Shown piece after piece: positions 55,876 through 64,000 of a stretch of DNA of 64,000 bases. The translations under genes were made by a program, and so were the position numbers. This DNA is from Hymenopus coronatus (taxonomy: Eukaryota > Arthropoda > Insecta > Mantodea > Hymenopodidae). Under the pieces are notes generated by a model. It was given only the letters and a program-made list of their open reading frames with translations, was not told the origin of the DNA and made no database searches. Every line of letters starts with the position of its first letter. Positions within the stretch are counted from its first letter, which is position 1. The DNA is taken from NCBI GenBank assembly GCA_030762935.1, contig CM060900.1:113178620-113242619 (forward strand), in the 5' to 3' direction.

Positions 55876-56351
55876 TGGACCTTTTGCTAAAAAAGAATTT
55901 CATACTTAGGGGACCTCAAAACATTTCCGGAGAAATTTCGGTATTGAATTTTTGGGTGGAATACAATATGTATGTTCTATTTTCACTATGTACATTGTAC
56001 ATACAGACTAGAGAAAGTAATTAAAATATAAAGAATATTACTCGCATCAAAATCTAAGAGATTAAAAAATAACTTCTTCATCTTCCCCCCCCCACATGTT
56101 TCTCTCTGTCATAATTGTAAGCTGTGTAGTTCAGTATTGAAAATGAAGATTTGAATGTGTAGCAGCACGGGTGGTTTTCCTCCTAGGTCATTTTTATTTA
56201 AATGAACTGAGAAAATTAAGGCCCATTCGACTTCTTAGCTTTGTTTTTATGTTATCCAAGAAAACACTCTTAACTACTCTTTTTAATTATAGTTACTTTA
56301 GACCAGAACTCTGAACCATTTATAGTGATATTATCATACGACACAGTAAAT

Positions 56352-56927
56352 TTAAAGAATGGCAAATACATCAAGAGAATTAAATTTTGATTTGTCTTTC
56401 TTCATGAGGGTGTACAATGATTTGTTTTTCCCACACAGATTGGAACCACCACATGTAGCAAGTGCAAAACATTTGCTAAAATCAAGGCCAACAGAGTAAA
56501 GTCTTATGTGTTGCAATATATCCTCTGTAATTGTTCTGGTCAGCTCAACAAGCTCTAAAAATTGTAAAACTGTTTTATTCTCTTTTTCATTATAGTACCT
56601 ACAGCATAAGCAGAGGTATTTTACACAAGCAACATCTCTGGGTTCATCAATTATCGCTAAAAATGGGGAGCCATCCATGTCCTGCACTAATTCTTTTAAA
56701 ATGTGAGGTGCTTTGACTTTTGTTATCAAAGCAGTACATTTTGTCCTATGCAGATGCAAATTCTCATTTGATTTTGAAGGCCCTGGACTGTTGCTATTAA
56801 TTAGTTCACCTAAATGGTCCACTGATTGTACAGCACTGTGACAAGTGACAAAGGTGGTTAACTGGAATTCAAATTTTGTGAGAGATTTTTGGGGGCAATT
56901 AATTCCCATTGCTAGAAATACCCACAT
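56352..56927 (-). pseudogene. hAT-like transposase fragment inside the foldback centre
   Basis: This 191-residue open frame contains 'FEFQLTTFVTCHSAVQSVDH', 'LHRTKCTALITKVKAPHILK', then 'GSPFLAIIDEPRDVACVKYL' and 'RYYNEKENKTVLQFLELVEL'. The layout matches the first catalytic region of the hAT lineage that includes ZNF862/C17orf113-like host genes, where the Asp lies in a 'DE.TD' context (here DEPRD). No C-terminal dimerisation region is found. It ends near 56352, close to the end of homology. It is unlike the hAT proteins at 42.9 and 59.7 kb, so it represents a different lineage. Confidence 0.7.
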
Positions 56928-58155
56928 AACTGAAACTCATTACTGCCCTATATATTTATTGGTTACTTCTAGTTTGTGGCATGGCCAGAGGGGTTTTTGG
57001 GGGTTAGAACTCCCCTTATTAATCGAACATGTTAGAAATAATAACAAAATAATAATCCTAATCTATGAATATAACTTCAGTTTTTTTTTTTTTTTTTTTT
57101 TAACATTTAGGTAGACTTAGGGTTAATTAATATTTATCATTTAATTTTACACAAATTGTTTGTAAAATGGATGCCTATAGATAAATCCCCTTTAATCTTA
57201 TTCTGTCTATGAAACTGGTTATTTTACATCTAAGGGAACATACTCCCATAAATACTCCTTTCTCTTCATTGTTTTGGTTTTCTTGTATAATTCTCTAATG
57301 ATTTCTTTGAAAAGCTCGGAGGAGTAGCTGTTTACTTTCTCTAGCTCATATTTACAATGTACATAATAGATAGAGAAGGAGTTGTATTTAACCGAAAATT
57401 TCAATCCTAAAATTTTGCCACAAATACATGTTTTGAGGCTGCTGAATAAAAAAAGAATTTTAGAAAAATATCTGTGCATGTGTGAGCAGCATAGTTCAAA
57501 AACGAAACGTCGGTTAAATTGTACCCAAGTTCAGCATCTTACAAGGATACAACTCACAGATTTTCAAGAAAATCCCCCACCCGTAACTACCCTTTATATG
57601 GATCATTTTGCTGAAAGTTTTGATTTTCTCAAAAATGGCTCTTAATGATTTTGATTAAAATCCAATATTTGTAAGATATATTCAAGACAAAAAAAATGTA
57701 TTTCTTTAATTTTCTGGAAATAGCCTCTGATGACCTCTTTATTCTGAATGGCTTCTGTATAATTCGTAAACCATTAGAGTGCACAAAAGCTTACTACACA
57801 AAAATGTAGATCCCATTAGAACACACAATTTATGTTATATATTTTTTTTGTAGAGTTAACCACTTCTGAGATGTTCCTTATTATTGGTTCCAATTTTACA
57901 CTACTTAAACTCTTCTCAAGCAAGATGTCAAGTTTCATTTCATCTCCCAGGAATGCAAAATATTACCAAATTTCAATTGTTTCACATAGTAATAGCTTTT
58001 AAAATATCTATCACTTTAGCCCAGGTTATTCCCTTATTTCCCTTCTACTTACGTGGAAGCAGGTAATAACACAATTTCTGATAATGTTTATCTCAATTAA
58101 CATATCACAGATAAAAGAATAGTTTTTTGTAAGAAAAGTTTGTTTGTGGAACAGC

Positions 58156-59605
58156 TACAGAAGTAGCTGGGTCTCTTCCCTAATGCATTCATAGACATTA
58201 GCAACCACCTCACAAGTTTTATTAAGAAATGTTTTTCCTTTTAACTTTGAAATTAAAGTAGGCATATTACAAGGTTGTAACAAAACAGGTAAAAACGTTC
58301 TAACATAAGTATGATAATAATTTACCACAACTGTACTGGGAGACATTAGACACTTCACTATGCATTAACATTGCATCAAGTAACTTTGAGTAACATGAGC
58401 CAAAGTTTGCTGAAGACAGAGAGAAGCCTTGCTGTTTTCTGAATCAAGCTCATTGTCTAGGGACAAATGCGCAAGCTATATTTTAAAAGTGGCACTATTT
58501 TCATAGCAGTTAATAAAAGAATAAACTATTAATATATTCAATAATATATAAATGAATGTATGAAATAATGTAAAATATACTTTTTCAAAAATCAAATTTA
58601 AAATTATTTTTGTGGTTTCAGAAGTAGCCCAAAAATTTGCAAATTGCCTCAGTTAAAAATCTGTCGCAAAGTCAAACTTTTTTCTAGTCCAATCCGCAAT
58701 TTTTCATCCAATCTGGCAACCCTGATTCAGCATGTCATTGCCATCTGTTGCACGTATCTTCACTTCCGTTGAGTCTGAAATTCGTAAGAGTGTTAACTGA
58801 ATTTAATACTGTTAGTCTGCTGCTACATTTAGAATCACCCATACATATATCATACTAAATCTCTTGCGTAAGAATAAGTATCCATGGAGGACTGACTTAT
58901 CAATAAAAATTAAATTAGTTATGACTAGAAGTAAAGGGGACAACATTGTGATTATTGCATGGGAAAGCAAAACTCAAAGAGTACCAAAGAATGAAGGTCT
59001 AGTAATGCAGGCAGTGGTTTACTAATCTCAAGTTATCAGTTTATTTATATTTTAATTTATTTTTATTAAGGATAGTTTTAAGTTCATATTTATTTTGAAA
59101 AAAAGAACTCTTATTGGGCAGGAAATTTGGACTTCAGTAGTTCTCGTTGATAGACACCTTATTAACACATTATTTTAACAAATATACTATGTATTCACAC
59201 TTTCCGCTCTGTTTACAGCTGTAAATCAACAGAACATTTTACAGCAAGGATTCTCCCTTTCATCAGTTAGCAATCAACTGATGACTTCTGATCTGTTTGT
59301 CCAGCTCCTTTCTTGGCAGTATGTTATCATTCCTCCTCCCATTGCTAAGGGCCAAAGGTGGGATTTCAAAATTCATAAGTATAATCTGTTTTTAATAATT
59401 AACATTGTTTCCCACATAATCTGAACACACTAACAGTTTCTTTATATATTTTAGATTTTGATGTATTGTGTTCACTTACATCCTTTGGTAACATATATAT
59501 GTTTGTTGGATATGTCAGTTTACATCATCTACCACACAATATTAAAATTTACATATATTTACACAATAACATTTACATTTAATTACATATCTGTAATATT
59601 ATTAC
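58156..59605. other. AT-rich stretch, no clear gene
   Basis: A minus-strand frame of 67 codons at 58155-58358 ('CLMSPSTVVVNYY' to 'YECIREETQLLL') has protein-like composition but no domain I can name. The rest is AT-rich and without signals. Confidence 0.45.
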
Positions 59606-59681
59606 CAGTGGTGGCTCATGTCCTAATCTTAGGAGGGCTACACTGATTATTATTGGAATTTGGAATTTTAGCTTACCTTAA

Positions 59682-61786
59682 TTATTTGAAAATGAATTGC
59701 ATATGGTAATCTTTCTTAGTTGCAAACTTATTAACCACTCTCTCGTTGAAATTTTGAATGTTTTCTAAAATTTCCTTTTCTATGGAAAACATAGCAAGTG
59801 CAGTTAGTCTAGCTTCTCCAACAGTGTTCCTAAGGAATGTTTTAATTCTTTCCGTATAGAGAAACAGCATTCAGATTCACTTGTTGTTAAAGGCAGAGTA
59901 ATGGCTATTTTCAAAAGTTTTAACACTTCAGAAGAAGTGGAAGAAAGATTATTAGCTCTAAAATATTGAAGCAATTTTGCAGCACCACCAATATTACTGA
60001 ATTCTTCTCTTGAATAGATGACTGAAGGCCTGTAGGTAGTTTGTCTTTATCAAATACTGGAAACATTTTTATGCATTCACGGAACACATTTTCTGGAAAT
60101 ATTAAATTAAATTACTCTAATTTCCTGTAGCAGGGAAGACAAAGATGTTCTCCGATTGAGACTGCTGCTGCTATGGTCCATGTGTTAGAAACAATTTTTG
60201 TTTTGTGTGGTTTTCTGCTGCCAAATCACAGGATTCCACTGGGTTTCTCACCTTTATAATTTCTGTAGTGAAAGTAGATATGCAGACTGGAACTTTGGCG
60301 GCTTCAATGTGGTGATTCTGTATTTGACTGTACATTATGTCTAATAAGGCATAATTAAATAGAAAACATTAAGCCAGAAACAAAACTCATTATTTTCAAG
60401 ATACCCCAATACAGCAGATGCCTTATTTATTGTCGCTTTGCTTGAAGTCTGACAAAATTTGAAAACATTCTTTCAATGCCTCTTCTTTTTCTAAACAATA
60501 TTTACAGTCCTGGATTTGTAGATCTGCCTCATTTATCCACCACTGGCTATTCTCTTAACACACAATCTAACATTGATGATTTGTGTGGAGAGCGGGAAAA
60601 GAAGGTTGGTATAACAGAAATATTTGAAAAGAAAATCCTAGCTTTTGTGTTTTGCCTGGCAGCTCTCTGCATTATCACATTTAATTGATGTGCTAAGCAA
60701 TGCACAAAGGTACACATCTCTAACTTTAACTTGCACTCCATCGAATGCCCCTCTCATTACTGAGGCACCATCAAAACTTTGGCCTAATGAGCTTCTTCTT
60801 CTTATCTTTTAATATATTGCCAATCTTAGAAATGATAACTTCTGCAATTGCATCAGAATTTTGCCCATTCTGAATAAAAAAATCTCCAGAATTGCTCAAC
60901 AGGACTACATAAGGCATTGCAATACCTTTAAGAATATTACAAGCTGGAACATGTCAGCAATATTTATAGTTTTGTCAGCCATAATAGACACATAGTCTGC
61001 TACTTCAATTTCTTCTAAGATGTTTTCTTTACAAACTTCAAGAATGCATTGAATCATATTGTCTTAGAAGTTCCTTTAAAAAAAATGAGTCACCATTAAG
61101 ATGGCACTTAAATAGGAAATCAATTTCTGCTGTATATTTAATCAACCCCATGAACACCCCCTGATTTTGTGACCCTTATGCTCTTCATGTCTTCTTAAGG
61201 GGTAGCTCATGATAACCACAAAATTTCACACAGTTGATTATCTTATAAGAGTGTCCCTATATTTTTGGACTTAATTCCTTATAGGCTTGGCTTAAACATG
61301 TCTGTACATTTACTGACCCAGGTGTAGCAAAATTAAGCATGTTATTAACATGGTTTTTGGACATTTCATGTTTACGACATTTTTCATAGAGTCTCTCCCC
61401 CTTTTGAACTCATGCAATGTTGGCTGCATCATCTTTAATTCCAAATAAAAAGCAAGGAAAATAGTAAAGGGAATTGCTGACTTCACAGCCACATATCCAC
61501 TCATATTTTGTGTAAATTAGGCAAGGAAAATAGTAAAGGGAATTGCTGACTTCACAGCCACATATCCACTCATATTTTGTGTAAATTTCAGGACTGAAAA
61601 CCTGCAATATTGTTTTTGGCGGCTTGTTGCAGTTTTAATAGTATTTAACACAGGAGTCTGTCTTCCATGCACTTTAATGTCACATTTCTCTTGCAGTGTT
61701 AAGGTGCCAAAATGAAGAGACTTTAAATACTCAACTGAATTACTCATTGTTACAAACACACCAGCGATGCCAGTATATAAAATCAA
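59682..61786 (-). pseudogene. hAT (ZMYM1-like) transposase in pieces
   Basis: From N to C (right to left): 61786-61410 holds the TTF-type zinc-finger region, with 'YEWICGCEVSNSLYYFPC' present twice through a 69-bp duplication and then 'LFGIKDD'. 60741-60547 holds 'CTFVHCLAHQLNVIMQRAAR' and 'ARIFFSNISVIPTFFSRSPH', the central hAT core with the CHxxH-type 'CLAHQLN' region. 59960-59682 holds 'VLKLLKIAITLPLTTSESEC' and 'RIKTFLRNTVGEARLTALAM', the dimerisation domain. Intervening parts are frameshifted. It is not functional. Confidence 0.85.
61452..61589 (-). repeat. exact-period 69-bp tandem duplication in hAT coding
   Basis: Unit 1 begins at 61452 and unit 2 at 61521 (gcaaggaaaatagtaaaggg in both). 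They are almost identical and in frame: 23 codons that include both cysteines of the zinc-finger motif are duplicated. Confidence 0.95.
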
Positions 61787-62524
61787 ATTTGATTATATTG
61801 CAATGCTTTTGGGATGCAAATATTGCAGTTCAGTGAGTTCACTGTTTAGCAGGATGCACAGTAAGCTGAAACATGTAGCAGGGTTAGCAGAGAGGGTAAT
61901 GAAAGCAACATGCACATTAGCAAGTTGTAGGCAGTCCCCTGAGGGAGAAGCAGCTTCACAATGAACTTGCTGTGCAGTCTGATATAAACAAGTTGTAAAA
62001 AAAAAAAACACCCCCACCCACACACACACATAATCTATTAAATTTAGTCAATATAGGCAATAACATTAAAATTAAAATTTGCTCTAGGTGGGGCTACAGC
62101 CCCACAATTCCCTTTTATCGGCCGCCACTGATTATTATGCATTTAAATAATCAACTGAATAAAAACATGATTTTCACCAAAAACCTTTTAGTTCCCTTTT
62201 AAAAAGACTTTTCTATGTTTTTTTATATGATAGCTTATTATCAAGCACCGATTTGACCTATTTTATTCCTGATATCTTACTCTTCAAATTTCAGTTTATT
62301 TTATATTTTTAGGCACCAACAAGTAGTATACTTCAATTTTATGGAGCCTAAATTGACCTAACTTTAGGTTAGGACCCCACGAGACCTACTTTTCATTATT
62401 GAACCTAAAAATACCTGATTTGGTTTTCTAAGCAAATAGAGAACATATATCATATAAAAATATTTTCAAGTGAAAGGAGACTGTTCAAATAAGGAAAATG
62501 CTAAACATTTTGATCTTATGAAAT

Positions 62525-62800
62525 CTTACGTAACACACTAGGCCCTGGTTCACAAGGTCCTGGGTTCAAACACAGCACAGCATGACAGATTTTTTTGGGC
62601 ATAAAAATCTTTAACGCCCTTTGGAAGGGAAGTAAAGTCGCTTGTCCTGAGTCATAGATTTACAGTATGTAAAAGAATATTGAGCCTGATAGGCACCACT
62701 GAGCAAGATTAAGCAGTCTTTCACACCCAATGTAAAATGGGATGCTGAGAACCAGCAGTTAAAGAGATCCATAAATAAAACTCAATTTAATTTAATTTCT
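62525..62800 (+). mobile_element. tRNA-like SINE, third family
   Basis: 'cctgggttcaaacac' near 62560 is a good B box, preceded by 'ccctggttcacaaggt', as in the lower half of a tRNA. The ~200-bp body ends in an A/T-rich tail (aataaaactcaatttaattt). The A box is degraded. Confidence 0.5.
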
Positions 62801-63807
62801 GTGTAATATTCCAACATAATACGTACAATAATAAACTGTCATTAAAAAGTCCACTTTCAGTTTACATCATTTTATTAACTTAGACTATTATTGAATATGA
62901 TTGTTAGAGGACTCAAAATGTCTAAAACATGTGATGTTTACATGCCACAACAATAGGTTAAAACTTGAGGCAAATACTTTATAGCCCTACTGGATAGTAC
63001 ATATTATGTATTATTGCATGTTTCATTATAACAAGTGTTCCAACAATTAACACACATTTTAAAATCCAGCAACAAAATTACCAGTCTTCTCACTACTAGT
63101 AACATTAGCCGACTATTGCACCATACCTAAAAGCAAATCACCAAGAATTGTTCTGCCCCATAAGTGGATTATCAACAAAAACTTTTCCACAGATGGAAAG
63201 GTTACTTACTGTAATGCATGCCAAAAGCAGATGGGAATCATTGCTTGTAATTTTTACATGCTGGTAATCCCTTACTCTTCAATTCTTATTAAATAATATT
63301 GAGTACAGCTTAAAGTATGAAAATTATTTTATCACATAATTATTTGCTGGTGGTGAATATTCAAAGAGACCATGTTTTTATTTGTATTTAGTTCACAGGT
63401 GCCAGCGGAAAAACATTCTCACTTGATGCAATATTAACAATCAGCAACTCATTTTGCAATTGATGTTAGAATGAATTTGAAAAGAAGCAGAGTTTCTCAA
63501 ATTCAAATCGGAGTACTTCTACTGAATCCAAAGCTTGGTCATTTAGCATGCAATTATGTGAAGCTTTCACTTCCAACAACATACCAATTAATTTGTTGGA
63601 GGAATTTAGTAACAGTGATTTCCAAATTATATGAATATATTTGTGGAGTCATTTTGTTTTATACCGTGTTACTTACACCTTTATTTATGAAGGACTAGTT
63701 TCAGGAGCTGTTGCTTCCATTTTCAAACTCTGCAGTCTACCTGCTGTTGTTGAACGTAGTTAGTTGCTTGTGGCTTCTTCTCTGGCAGAGGAACAATGAA
63801 CTTCTTT
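62801..63807. other. AT-rich stretch without recognised gene
   Basis: One ORF of 75 codons (63471-63698) has no recognisable domain. The part next to 63808 may be the 3' UTR of the ORF running off the right edge. Confidence 0.5.
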
Positions 63808-64000
63808 ACTAGGTTATCGACTGCAAGATTTCAAAGTTTATGAGGTGGTCTCTATGTTTCCAGATTAATATGTATTTCCACATTGTGAGTTCATTGTGCT
63901 CTATCATGCTTTTAAGGAATTTTGGGCTTGGGTCTAGGTTATGATTTTCTTTTAAAAAGTGAAATGTTACTGCTGATTTGTCTTCTTGCTTTAATTTTAA
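63808..64000 (-). CDS. C-terminal end of a possible Penelope-like endonuclease (partial)
   Basis: On the minus strand a frame enters from beyond 64000 and ends in TAG at 63808-63810. It reads 'SAVTFHFLKENHNLDPSPKF', then 'MIEHNELTMWKYILIWKHRD' and 'HLINFEILQSIT'. The 'FHFLKENH' and later 'E..YI.WKHRD' spacing resembles the region after the GIY-YIG signature of Penelope-like proteins, like 'AEHCIEQSH..' in the copies at 4.6 and 6.0 kb. The signature itself would lie outside the window. Confidence 0.4.

Larger units (their letters stand above)
55150..58155. mobile_element. foldback-type element, copy 3 (about 3 kb)
   Basis: Inverted arms run at about 55150-56030 and 57330-58155. The outer ends 'agttgttctacaaacaaa' and, on the minus strand, 'agctgttccacaaacaaac' agree, as do inner pairs such as 'ttacttgcttcc..gtaagtagaaggg' and 'atgtacattgta'. 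The ~1.3 kb centre contains a hAT-like ORF fragment. Copy 1 lacks this centre. Target repeats were not identified. Confidence 0.75.
59606..62130 (-). mobile_element. hAT element, longer relative (2525 bp)
   Basis: Termini CAGTGGTGGCTCATG (left) and CAGTGGCGGCCGATA (right, minus strand) are flanked by ATTATTAC (59598-59605) and ATTATTAT (62131-62138), an 8-bp repeat with one mismatch. Pieces of one transposase are read from right to left across the element. The C-terminal piece matches that at 42927-43184, so both belong to one family. Confidence 0.9.

Noticed and set aside
58155..58358. 67-codon minus-strand ORF as N-terminus of the hAT-like protein at 56352
   Set aside because: Composition is protein-like, but no BED or TTF finger is visible and the foldback arm separates the two. 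The link cannot be supported.
1..64000. CRISPR arrays, bacterial operons, rRNA genes
   Set aside because: No regularly spaced repeats with unique spacers, Shine-Dalgarno-led gene runs or rRNA-like sequence were seen. The content is eukaryotic repeat DNA.

Overview
The window looks like arthropod nuclear DNA, most likely insect, that is almost wholly built from transposable elements. The elements seen are Jockey-like and other non-LTR retrotransposons, a Penelope-like element, Ty3/Gypsy LTR elements, mariner, a second Tc1/mariner-type element, hAT elements, a Helitron, foldback-type inverted repeats and several tRNA-derived SINEs. The background is AT-rich with microsatellites, while the retrotransposon ORFs at about 0.5-4 kb and 6.2-9.6 kb are visibly richer in G and C. 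No bacterial operon structure, rRNA or CRISPR array is present. The species cannot be named from the sequence.

Layout. 1-4170: retroelement remnants, then two gag-only (ORF1) units on the minus strand, each preceded by the same short leader that can fold and that shows paired changes between copies. 4469-6249: two 5'-truncated Penelope-like copies joined head to head. 6250-9612: a 5'-truncated Jockey-type LINE with a nearly intact endonuclease-RT ORF. 12255-18884: an old LINE RT fragment split by a 5.26 kb Gypsy element (two LTRs, tRNA-Leu type primer site, 6-bp target duplication); the Gypsy itself carries a tiny SINE insertion. 19311-20322: a deleted mariner. 21420-31575: decayed LINEs, a Tc1-like transposase, a foldback element and a full-length SINE. 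32779-33024: a nearly perfect palindrome. 35346-37750: a decayed Helitron with a recognisable 3' end. 39440-43690: a foldback arm and a second Gypsy copy broken by a hAT element with a perfect 8-bp target duplication. 43984-44370: the only candidate host exon, encoding 72 residues. 44400-55150: mostly AT-rich sequence without convincing genes, with SINEs, a mariner relic and a hAT-type MITE. 55150-58155: a large foldback copy with a hAT-like transposase fragment at its centre. 59606-62130: a longer relative of the hAT at 42.4 kb. 63808-64000: the end of a possible Penelope-like ORF running off the window.

The genes do not form a pathway. Their relations are genealogical: who inserted into whom, which copies share a family, and which short motifs recur across families. 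Coordinates of decayed elements are read by eye and are approximate except where target duplications or terminal repeats fix them.
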